Assembly (NCBI GenBank): GCA_963665505.1
Contig: OY762275.1
Location: 1,674,001-1,738,000 of the forward strand
From: QANA01 sp963665505
Lineage (GTDB): Bacteria; Bacillota; Clostridia; Christensenellales; Christensenellaceae
Direction: 5' to 3'
Length of the DNA: 64,000 nucleotides
Shown one piece after another: positions 53,529 through 64,000 of this stretch (positions are counted from its first letter, which is position 1; every line of letters begins with the position of its first letter). The notes below the pieces were generated by a model. It ran no database searches. It had not been told where the DNA came from and saw only the letters and a program-made list of their open reading frames with translations. A program made the translations under genes and the position numbers.

Positions 53529-54554
53529 TTAAATAAATATCCGATATGCTTTTTTCCCAGGAAAAGCCCCGCAACTCTCCCGGAAAATAAATTCAGGGGC
53601 GTATAGTTTGCTGCTCTGCCTTCTTTTCCCTCCGATGGCGGCGACAGCCGCCAGCAAGGCGTCTTCCACCATGACCCGCATGGGAAATGTGAGCGCGGTG
53701 ATAGAAGGCGGAAGGTATTCCAGCAGGGGATTATTTCCGCATGCAACGATTTTCAAATTCTCCGGTATACGCAACCCCCGTTTTTGGAAAACACCCATGG
53801 CTCCGATAACCGCCTTATCGCTTTCAAACAGGATCGCTTGGGGAATTTCGTCGCGCAACAGAATATCCTCCGCCGCCCGGGCTCCACCCAGCGGAGAAGA
53901 AGGATGTTGAAAAACATCGTTTGCCGCAAATTGCAGTCCGTATTCGCCGCATCCCTTGCTAAAACCATTTAATAAATAACTGCCTTCTCCCTTCCAACCG
54001 ACAAAAGCTACATGGGAAAGCTTATACGCGGCAAAAAGGCGCGCCACTTCTTTCCCGGCGTTTATATAGTCGGGGAGCATGCTTACATTTTTTCCGGACG
54101 GACTCCCAATATAACAGATCGGCAATTTCAGATTCAGTTGTTCTATATACGAAAAATCCGCCTCTTGTATTTCTGCAAACAAAAGCGCGTTATATTTGTT
54201 TTCCGCTTTCTCTATGCCAGTAGCAGACAGTTTTCCCGGTTTATAGGGGCGCGCAACGATTTCCACATCGCCGCTCTCCCTATGAAAAGATTTCGTAAGT
54301 CCTTCCATAATGGTATCCAAAGAAAATCCGAGTGTATCGATCGGCCAATACAAGGCAATTAATGGCGTATAATCGGCCGATTTCAAACGTCGGGCCTGTA
54401 CATTTGCCACATATCCCAGCTTTTGGGCCGCTTCCAGTATTCTTTCCTGCGTTTTTTCAGAAATACGCATGGCCGTTCCTTTCCCATTCAAAACAAAAGA
54501 AACGGCGCTCAAAGAGGTTCCCGCAAGTTCCGCAATATCCTTTATCCGTATCAT
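53529..54554 (-). CDS. LacI-family transcriptional regulator
   Basis: About 341 residues from the ATG at 54554, placed 7 bases after GGGGG. The N-terminal HTH reads IRIKDIAELAGTSLSAVSFVLNGKGTAMRISEKTQERIL (about 2-40), with the hinge LGYVANVQARRL, and a periplasmic-binding-protein-like ligand domain follows. Ligand unknown (usually a sugar or nucleoside). A LacI-type palindrome lies right after its own promoter, so it is probably self-repressed. The likely partner gene is the downstream methyltransferase; there is no sugar transporter nearby. Confidence 0.9.
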   Translation of the reverse strand: MIRIKDIAELAGTSLSAVSFVLNGKGTAMRISEKTQERILEAAQKLGYVANVQARRLKSADYTPLIALYWPIDTLGFSLDTIMEGLTKSFHRESGDVEIVARPYKPGKLSATGIEKAENKYNALLFAEIQEADFSYIEQLNLKLPICYIGSPSGKNVSMLPDYINAGKEVARLFAAYKLSHVAFVGWKGEGSYLLNGFSKGCGEYGLQFAANDVFQHPSSPLGGARAAEDILLRDEIPQAILFESDKAVIGAMGVFQKRGLRIPENLKIVACGNNPLLEYLPPSITALTFPMRVMVEDALLAAVAAIGGKRRQSSKLYAPEFIFRESCGAFPGKKAYRIFI

Positions 54555-54591
54555 ACGCATACCCCCTGCAATTATCATGGCGACAGCATGC

Positions 54592-54642
54592 CTAACACGT
54601 TTTAGCTAATAACAGCATACTAAATAAACCAATATTTGTCAA
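54592..54642 (-). promoter_or_regulatory. Promoter and LacI-type operator of the regulator gene
   Basis: -35 TTGACA (54637-54642), 17-base spacer, -10 TATGCT (54614-54619), then the 14-base dyad CTAAAACGTGTTAG (54592-54605) with a central CG, as in LacI/GalR operators; one mismatch between the arms. Its place at the start of the transcript suits autorepression. Confidence 0.65.
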
Positions 54643-54659
54643 CGTACTTGGACCCTTAT

Positions 54660-55220
54660 TTAGCATGGCCCTGGCATAAATTCAGTTTCGACAGAGTATC
54701 TCTCGCTGTCTGTATAATGCCACCATTCCGGCCAATGATCTGTTAAGAACCCGCCTGCCTTCATTGCCTTTTCCAATAGAAGTGCATTCTCCCGTACTGT
54801 TGGCGGAAGTCCAGAGTAACTCCTGTTTGCCCTTTTTGTAAAGTCATCAAACCCGGTGGGCATCTCTGCTTCTGCTCCATTCAAATAAATAAGTGTTGCA
54901 TCTACTGTATTCCCCCGGCTATGATTGGAATAGCTCTGCGTCGGGTCCGCTACAAACATAGGATCGGGTACCGCTTCCCAAAGCGCAAACTGCGCAGCGG
55001 CTGGCCGAAATGCATCCCAGATTTTAAGTGCGAACCCTTTTTCCTTCAGTATTTGCTGTACCAAACGGAGTTTCTCCGCTGTGCCTTGCCGCAAATATGC
55101 ATCCTGAAACATATAAATCTTTTTACCTGTAAAATTGTCTGCGGTCGCATACTTCAGGTCGACTTTAATATCCGGAATAAGGTCTTTCACCAGCACAAAT
55201 CTGCTTTTATCGGTTTTCAT
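54660..55220 (-). CDS. D-alanyl-D-alanine dipeptidase, VanX/DdpX type
   Basis: A 186-residue M15D peptidase. Zinc ligands His100 and Asp107 are in SNHSRGNTVDATL, His168 in PEWWHYTD, and the catalytic Glu165 just before; Arg in WDAFRPAAAQ is the stabilising residue. No signal peptide, so it cuts D-Ala-D-Ala in the cytoplasm. No vanHA or vanRS is nearby, so this is more likely housekeeping D-Ala recycling than glycopeptide resistance. It has its own promoter at 55255-55283. Confidence 0.92.
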   Translation of the reverse strand: MKTDKSRFVLVKDLIPDIKVDLKYATADNFTGKKIYMFQDAYLRQGTAEKLRLVQQILKEKGFALKIWDAFRPAAAQFALWEAVPDPMFVADPTQSYSNHSRGNTVDATLIYLNGAEAEMPTGFDDFTKRANRSYSGLPPTVRENALLLEKAMKAGGFLTDHWPEWWHYTDSERYSVETEFMPGPC

Positions 55221-55254
55221 GATATAGATATCCTCTTGCTTTTCTTTCTTATTA

Positions 55255-55283
55255 AGTATATAAAACTCGACCCCATTTTACAA
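55255..55283 (-). promoter_or_regulatory. Promoter of the VanX-type gene
   Basis: -35 TTGTAA (55278-55283), 17-base spacer, -10 TATACT (55255-55260). Confidence 0.6.
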
Positions 55284-55328
55284 ACCCTAAATTTCAAAGG
55301 CAGGGAATTTTTACATAAATGCATAAAC

Positions 55329-55360
55329 ATATTGACAAATATCTATCTATGGTACACAAT
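55329..55360 (+). promoter_or_regulatory. Promoter of arsR with overlapping AT-rich dyad
   Basis: -35 TTGACA (55332-55337), 17-base spacer, -10 CACAAT (55355-55360). The dyad ATATT-GACA-AATAT (55329-55342) covers the -35 and resembles part of the larger palindrome at 55711-55738. Confidence 0.5.
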
Positions 55361-55396
55361 ATTGCCAGATGGTCCATTACGGTAGAGGAAACAATC

Positions 55397-55669
55397 ATGG
55401 AATTGACAAACGCAGAAATAGCAAAGGTTTTCAAAGCACTTTGTGACGAAAATAGAATACAGATTCTTCGCTTTCTCGGGAAAAGCGAAAAATGCGCTTG
55501 CCAATTGCTTGAAAAGTTAAATCTGACGCAGCCGACATTGTCTTATCACATGAAAATTCTGTGTGATTCGGGCATTGTGACCGGGCGAAAAGAAGGAAAA
55601 TGGATCTATTATCAACTTTCCCCCCAGGCAAATGAAACACTTGTACGGATCGTGAACGAACTTTTATAG
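55397..55669 (+). CDS. arsR: ArsR-family repressor with arsenite-type Cys pair
   Basis: A 90-residue winged-helix repressor starting at the ATG at 55397 (GAGGAA 6 bases upstream). KCACQLLEKLNLTQPTLSYHMKIL places Cys33 and Cys35 at the start of the recognition-helix region, equal to the ELCVCDL arsenite site of E. coli ArsR; GRKEGKWIYYQLSP is the wing. Binding of As(III) to such Cys pairs releases DNA. It heads the arsR-arsP-thioredoxin operon. Confidence 0.9.
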   Translation: MELTNAEIAKVFKALCDENRIQILRFLGKSEKCACQLLEKLNLTQPTLSYHMKILCDSGIVTGRKEGKWIYYQLSPQANETLVRIVNELL

Positions 55670-55710
55670 CAATCGGAATCTACTCGCATATAATAATTTG
55701 ATGCAAATAT

Positions 55711-55738
55711 ACATAGATATATTTAAATATATTTATGT
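55711..55738. promoter_or_regulatory. 28-base AT-rich palindrome before arsP, likely ArsR operator
   Basis: Dyad from ACATA to TATGT with core ATATATTTAAATATAT and only one mismatched pair. It lies between arsR and the ArsP start. ArsR-family operators are AT-rich dyads of this kind, and its core shares ATATT/AATAT with the site at the arsR promoter. Confidence 0.6.
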
Positions 55739-55752
55739 TTTGGAGGTTTTCT

Positions 55753-56763
55753 ATGGCAACGCTGAAAATGATTTCTGCCTTTATCCAAAATCAGATTTTG
55801 GGTATGCGTTGGCTGACTGACATTACGGGCGATCTTCTGTCCCTGTTTGGGATCGATCTCACGACCCGTATCGGTGCAAGCGTGCAGTTTTTTCTATACG
55901 ATACGGTGAAGATCACTTTTTTTCTATGTTTCCTGATCTTTGTCATTTCTTATGTGCAAAGTTATTTCCCGCCCGAACGCACCCGGAAAATCCTCGGTCG
56001 TTTCAAGGGGTTTTGGGCAAATTGTATCGGCGCGCTGCTCGGCACGGTCACTCCATTTTGTTCTTGTTCTTCCATCCCGCTGTTCATCGGCTTTACCGAT
56101 GCCGGATTGCCGCTTGGTGTGACTTTCTCTTTTTTAATCTCTTCACCCATGGTCGACTTTGGTTCCCTCGTCCTTTTGACAAGCATTTTCGGCATCAAAC
56201 TGGCCGTTCTTTACGTTGTTGTCGGTCTGGTGATTGCCGTGATCGGCGGCGGTATCATTGAAAAACTGCATTTAGAAAACCAAATACGGCAATTCAATAT
56301 AAATTCCAACAACATTGATATAGAAGTCCATGCTCTCACAAAAAAAATGCGATTGCGGTATGCATGGGAACAAATGGCCGCTACTTTTAAAAAAGTATTC
56401 CCATATATTCTGATCGGCGTAAGTATCGGCGCTCTTATCCATAATTGGATTCCAACGGAATGGATCCAGCGCATCCTGGGAACCAATAATCCTTTTTCCG
56501 TTGTTCTGGCGACTTTGGTAGGTACACCCATGTATGCCGATATTTTTGGGACGATTCCGCTGGCGGAGGCCTTGTATGCCAAAGGAATAGGATTAGGGAC
56601 TGCGTTGGCATTCATGATGAGTGTGACTACATTGGCCCTGCCGTCCCTCATCATGCTTTCAAAAGCAGTAAAACCGAAACTTCTCACGATATTCATTGTA
56701 ATCTGCATCATCGGGATCATCAGTATTGGGTATTTGTTCAATCTTTTTCAATTTATACTATAG
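55753..56763 (+). CDS. arsP: ArsP-type permease (DUF318), putative organoarsenical exporter
   Basis: A 336-residue membrane protein with about eight helices, starting at the ATG at 55753 (TGGAGG 6 bases upstream). TVTPFCSCSSIPLFIGFTDAGLPLG holds the hallmark Cys103 and Cys105, followed by FSFLISSPMVDFGSLVLL; the second half repeats the pattern with VVLATLVGTPMYADIFGTIPLAEAL. Studied ArsP proteins export trivalent methylated or aromatic arsenicals. The ArsR partner with the CxC site supports that role. Confidence 0.87.
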   Translation: MATLKMISAFIQNQILGMRWLTDITGDLLSLFGIDLTTRIGASVQFFLYDTVKITFFLCFLIFVISYVQSYFPPERTRKILGRFKGFWANCIGALLGTVTPFCSCSSIPLFIGFTDAGLPLGVTFSFLISSPMVDFGSLVLLTSIFGIKLAVLYVVVGLVIAVIGGGIIEKLHLENQIRQFNINSNNIDIEVHALTKKMRLRYAWEQMAATFKKVFPYILIGVSIGALIHNWIPTEWIQRILGTNNPFSVVLATLVGTPMYADIFGTIPLAEALYAKGIGLGTALAFMMSVTTLALPSLIMLSKAVKPKLLTIFIVICIIGIISIGYLFNLFQFIL

Positions 56764-56773
56764 GAGGTAAACT

Positions 56774-57058
56774 ATGTGTACATCTGAAAACAACAATAGG
56801 ACAAAAAACACACCGGACGCTTTGGTAAAAGTCTTGGGGAGTGGGTGCAAAAAATGCATCCGGCTCGAAGCCAACGCAAAACAAGCGCTCGCTTCCCTTG
56901 GCATGGAGCCACTCGTAGAACATATCACAGACCTTTCTCAAATCGTATCTTATGGCGTCATGGCGACGCCGGCATTGGTCATCGGTCAAAAAGTAGTTTC
57001 CATGGGAAAAGTCTTGAGGTCAGATGAAATCAAAACATTGTTGGAAAAAAACTTATAA
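56774..57058 (+). CDS. Thioredoxin-like small disulfide protein (TIGR00412 type)
   Basis: A 94-residue thioredoxin-fold protein with CxxC at Cys25-Cys28 (GSGCKKC) and the cis-Pro region VMATPALVIGQKVVSMGK. It follows arsP by 10 bases with a GGAGG site. This family ('redox-active disulfide protein 2') is often encoded beside DUF318 permeases; it may keep permease or substrate thiols reduced. The N-terminal dozen residues are a polar extension. Confidence 0.88.
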   Translation: MCTSENNNRTKNTPDALVKVLGSGCKKCIRLEANAKQALASLGMEPLVEHITDLSQIVSYGVMATPALVIGQKVVSMGKVLRSDEIKTLLEKNL

Positions 57059-57059
57059 A

Positions 57060-57179
57060 ATAATCCTTGGCCACAGTAAAGATATGGACACCTTCGGTGT
57101 ATATGGGCACGAGATAAATGGAGATAAAGAGTTGTCCGCACGCTTGATTGATGACACATTTGAAAAACTATTAGAATAG
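57060..57179 (+). pseudogene. C-terminal remnant of a tyrosine recombinase (integrase)
   Basis: The frame from 57060 to the TAG at 57179 reads ILGHSKDMDTFGVYGHEING and on to a typical integrase tail (ARLIDDTFEKLLE). LGHS and the Tyr of VYGHE are the last catalytic signature of the family. All upstream domains are missing; the segment starts within two bases of the thioredoxin stop. It points to a decayed mobile element next to tRNA-Asn. Confidence 0.75.
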
Positions 57180-57186
57180 CAAAGAT

Positions 57187-57220
57187 AAAAAAGATCGCTT
57201 TATGATAGTGGCGATCTTTT
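57187..57220 (+). terminator. Terminator after the ars operon/integrase remnant
   Basis: AAAAGATCGC/GCGATCTTTT hairpin with T-run at the end; symmetrical enough to work on both strands. Confidence 0.8.
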
Positions 57221-57267
57221 GGTTTACAAAAGCAAAAGGGGGTTAAACCCGGGAGTAAAATAAATAA

Positions 57268-57307
57268 ACAAAAAAGCCCTTAAAACCACATGGTTAAAGG
57301 CTTTTTA
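57268..57307 (-). terminator. Terminator of the rRNA operon
   Basis: AAAAAGCCTTTAACCA pairs imperfectly with TGGTTTTAAGGGC followed by TTTTTTG on the minus strand, right after tRNA-Asn. Confidence 0.75.
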
Positions 57308-57309
57308 TT

Positions 57310-57385
57310 TGGCTCCCCCTGTTGGGCTCGAACCAACGACATTTCGGTTAACAGCCGAACGCTCTGCCAGCTGAGCTAAGGAGGA
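57310..57385 (-). tRNA. tRNA-Asn (GTT)
   Basis: A cloverleaf of 76 bases including an encoded CCA. Acceptor TCCTCCT pairs with AGGGGGA (one T-G pair), D-arm AGCTCAGCTGGCAGAGC, anticodon loop with GTT flanked by CGGCT and AACCG, and T-loop GGTTCGAGCC. It is the last gene of the rRNA operon and the neighbour of the recombinase remnant. Confidence 0.96.
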
Positions 57386-57393
57386 ATATTAAA

Positions 57394-57509
57394 TCCGGCA
57401 GCTACCTATCCTCCCGGGCCGGTTACAGCCAAGTACTTTCGGCGTATAAGGTCTTAACTTCTGTGTTCGGGATGGGAACAGGTGTTTCCCCTTAGCTATC
57501 GCCACCGGA
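57394..57509 (-). rRNA. rrf: 5S ribosomal RNA
   Basis: About 116 bases. The conserved stretch CCCATCCCGAACACAGAAGT is present, with complementary ends near CCGGTGGCGATAGC and AGCTGCCGGAT. Ends are placed by eye and may be off by a few bases. Confidence 0.93.
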
Positions 57510-57631
57510 AATCATATCTTCATTTTATCCGCACCGTATCGTATCATACTCCCACGGACTTTGTCAAGTACCCTCAAAACTATATAATATGTTACTTCAA
57601 AACCCTTCGCTCAGCGTCTTCTTTTTTCTTG

Positions 57632-60552
<2,921 letters not shown>

Positions 60553-60788
60553 CGGCCCGATCTCTCGTGCCGTCTCTCAGCCTTAAGTTCTTTTTATTTC
60601 CTTAAGATTTGCTTCGTTCTCAGCTTCTTCTTTTTTTCGTAAAATTGTATTTTACCCTAAAATTTTTCTCGCTTTTCTCTCGCTTTTGTTTTAAGTTTTT
60701 TTTCGCATATTATATAGTTTTCAATGTGCTCGGCTATTGCGCCAACGTCCAACCCAAAAAGCAAAATCACCAAAACGACTTTTCTTTT

Positions 60789-60865
<77 letters not shown>

Positions 60866-61030
60866 GCATATATTTGAGCCCTTTTGGCCCTCCAGCCTGT
60901 TTGCGTTCGAACCACATTTGCCCATGCGCTTCTGCGCGACCTGGGCTCAAAATTTCCTCGACAAATAAAGCGTAAACAATACTTGCTCGCTTAAAGCAAG
61001 AAAGCTCTTCCTCACTCTTCCTTTTTTACA

Positions 61031-62567
<1,537 letters not shown>

Positions 62568-62743
62568 AAATTATATCGGCTTTCGCCGCTTTTCTCTTTT
62601 TCTTGAAAAAGTTCGTCCGAGCTCTCTTCTTTCTTTAAGCTTCTTCTTTTTGATGCTTTCTTGTTTACGCTTCATTCTCTTGTCAAGGTGCCTCTCTTCT
62701 CCTTCGCAGGCCTCCTCGGCCCGCTCTCGAAGAGCGCTTTATC

Positions 62744-62772
62744 ATATTATCAAATATATATCCCTCTGTCAA
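62744..62772 (-). promoter_or_regulatory. rRNA operon promoter
   Basis: Consensus -35 TTGACA (62767-62772), exact 17-base spacer, -10 TAATAT (62744-62749), about 180 bases before the 16S 5' end. Confidence 0.85.
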
Positions 62773-62889
62773 CACCTTTTTCTACTTTTTCACTAAACCC
62801 GTATCTTCCTTCTCCTCGCCCTTTTCTCTTTCATCCCCCTACGTACTTATCCCCCTTTCTTGCCTTCTTTCGTATACGGCCATATCAAA

Positions 62890-62931
62890 AAACCAAGGCC
62901 TCGTGTACAAAAACAATGTACGCGAGGCCTT
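62890..62931 (-). terminator. Terminator after spoVG
   Basis: AAGGCCTCGCGTACA/TGTACACGAGGCCTT arms (one mismatch as wobble) followed by GGTTTTTTG on the minus strand. Confidence 0.85.
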
Positions 62932-62959
62932 ACAAAAAAACAACATGAATAAATGGAAT

Positions 62960-63229
62960 TTATTCTTTGATTTCCTCCGGAAGCTCCTGATAGGCTTTTA
63001 ATATACAGTCCTGCAACATCGCTCTGGTTTCCGAATTGATAGGATGTACAATATCTTTATACTCTCCCGCAGGTGTCTTTCTGCTGGGCATAGCTATAAA
63101 AAGGCCGTTTTGTCCTTCAATTATTTTGATATCATGCACGGCAAACATATCATCGAATATAACAGACGCAACCGCACGCATCTTACCCGGAGCGTTGATC
63201 TTTCTGATCCTTACATCGGTTATCTCCAT
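62960..63229 (-). CDS. spoVG: SpoVG, septation regulator/RNA-binding protein
   Basis: An 89-residue SpoVG: MEITDVRIRKINAPGKMRAV, FAVHDIKIIEG and GLFIAMPSRKTPAGEYKDIVHPI are near invariant in the family. In Bacillus it affects septation and sporulation, and in other species it binds RNA. AGGAGG lies 7 bases before the ATG. It follows purR, as in the Bacillus purR-yabJ-spoVG order but without yabJ. Confidence 0.97.
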   Translation of the reverse strand: MEITDVRIRKINAPGKMRAVASVIFDDMFAVHDIKIIEGQNGLFIAMPSRKTPAGEYKDIVHPINSETRAMLQDCILKAYQELPEEIKE

Positions 63230-63291
63230 ACGAAATCCTCCTGTTGTTTAAAAAAACAACTTTGTAATACAGCACAAAATATATGTTTAAT

Positions 63292-63316
63292 ATTCGCCAA
63301 GAAAATCAAAATTCCT
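63292..63316 (-). promoter_or_regulatory. Sigma-H-like promoter of spoVG
   Basis: -35 AGGAATT (63310-63316) and -10 CGAAT (63292-63296), 13 bases apart, close to the RWAGGAWWT / HGAAT sigma-H pattern. Bacillus spoVG is the classic sigma-H gene. No better sigma-A promoter is apparent. Confidence 0.5.
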
Positions 63317-63362
63317 TTTTTAAAAGGACTTTATGATCCTTTCCCTCTTTCCTGTTAATTCT

Positions 63363-64000
63363 TTAAACATTGGAAATTACTTGGATTTTTTGTTGTTCCT
63401 CATTGATTTCCTGCAAAACCATAAGGCTCTTGTAATTCTCGATGCGTTTTTTATTCGGCACTTTTGTAGAAATCGCCGCTCCGCAGCCGACGACCACAAT
63501 ACTGAATTCTTTCATCATTTCAAACAGAGCATGCACCGTCCCGCCTCCGGCGATAAAATCGTCGATGATCAGTGTTTTTTGTCCTTCCTGTACGGCGCGT
63601 TTGGCCAGAGACATCGTCTGCATGCGTCTGGAAGAACCCGACATATAGTTGATTGTAACAACAGAGCCTTCCGTCACTTTGTTTTTGCGGCGCGCCACCA
63701 CGAGCGGCCGTTCGAACAATCTTGCAACGCTCATTGCCAGCGGGATCCCTTTTGCTTCCACTGTTATAATAAAATCCGGCGCCGTCTTAGAAAAAAAATC
63801 CCAGAGCATTTTGGCCAGTTTGCCTACATAAACCGGATTATAAAAAATATCTGCGGTATATAGAAACCCCCCCGGCAATATACGGGACGGATTCTTCAAT
63901 TTCTGCACAATCTCTTCTATCACGGCGCGCTTCTCGTCTTTCCGAAGAGAAGGCAGGTAGCGGATCCCCCCGCCAGCGCCCATCAAGACCTCGATATCCC
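63363..64000 (-). CDS. purR: PurR, purine operon regulator (N-terminus outside window)
   Basis: About 212 residues are visible; the frame remains open to the edge (DIEVLMGAGGGIRYLPSL), so the winged-helix DNA-binding part is mostly missing. The rest is a PRPP-binding phosphoribosyltransferase-like domain: TVEAKGIPLAMSVARLFERPLVVARRKNKVTEGS and the PRPP loop LIIDDFIAGGGTVHAL. It is the Firmicutes PurR, which represses purine genes and responds to PRPP. A likely target in the window is purL. Confidence 0.94.
   Translation of the reverse strand, partial: DIEVLMGAGGGIRYLPSLRKDEKRAVIEEIVQKLKNPSRILPGGFLYTADIFYNPVYVGKLAKMLWDFFSKTAPDFIITVEAKGIPLAMSVARLFERPLVVARRKNKVTEGSVVTINYMSGSSRRMQTMSLAKRAVQEGQKTLIIDDFIAGGGTVHALFEMMKEFSIVVVGCGAAISTKVPNKKRIENYKSLMVLQEINEEQQKIQVISNV

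Larger units (their letters stand above)
62568..62959 (-). other. rRNA operon leader and upstream region
   Basis: Between 16S and spoVG there is no gene. The region holds the rRNA promoter (62744-62772), a leader with hairpin GCGCTCTTCGAGAGC and CACCTTGACAAG, and the spoVG terminator. Confidence 0.6.

Noticed and set aside
54660..55220. Vancomycin resistance locus
   Set aside because: Only a VanX-type dipeptidase is present; no vanH, vanA/B ligase or vanRS genes adjoin it.

Overview
The window is chromosomal DNA from a spore-forming member of the Clostridia (low-to-middle GC Firmicutes). The evidence is spoIVFA/spoIVFB, a spoVG gene with a sigma-H-like promoter, a DUF3787-type small protein, a Firmicutes-type purR, RodA/MreBCD/MinCDE, and a 16S gene of clostridial type. 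The genus cannot be fixed by eye. I suspect a Christensenellales-like lineage, but that is only an impression.

Layout. 1-3295: the rimP-nusA-rnpM-ylxQ-infB operon on the minus strand, with infB cut by the window edge, behind a clear promoter and a hairpin leader. 3327-9009: rng, a DUF2344 protein, its radical-SAM partner, spoIVFB and spoIVFA. 9150-17904: one long cell-shape and division block, rodA-minE-minD-minC-mrdA-mreD-mreC-mreB-like-maf. 17975-29491: mixed housekeeping and transport genes (two half-size TauE/SafE proteins, a LysM protein, an AI-2E-type permease, gpsA, purL, aspartate kinase, DUF1015). 29792-46048: leuS, two AEC carriers, two DUF1540 proteins, a sugar isomerase-like protein, pepF, a LOG protein, queT, a Myb-like protein, an unknown 338-aa protein, argS, serS, a small divergent XRE-type regulatory pair and uppP. 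46233-55220: ychF, mntP, a P-type ATPase fossil, a DUF3787 protein, dut, a cyclic-di-AMP receptor, enzymes, a LacI regulator and a VanX-type dipeptidase. 55397-57179: a compact arsR-arsP-thioredoxin operon and the fossil C-terminus of a tyrosine recombinase, next to a tRNA-Asn gene. 57310-62772: a full rRNA operon on the minus strand (16S, tRNA-Ile, 23S, 5S, tRNA-Asn). 62960-64000: spoVG and purR (purR cut by the edge).

Most of the window is conserved core genome. The accessory signals are the predicted organoarsenical-resistance operon beside the tRNA-Asn/recombinase scar, the palindrome-controlled XRE/59-aa gene pair, an MreB homologue that has lost its phosphate-2 motif, the DUF1540 pair, the unknown protein upstream of argS, and several well-formed palindromes that look like operators. 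I found no CRISPR array, no intact insertion sequence, no prophage and no complete defence system.
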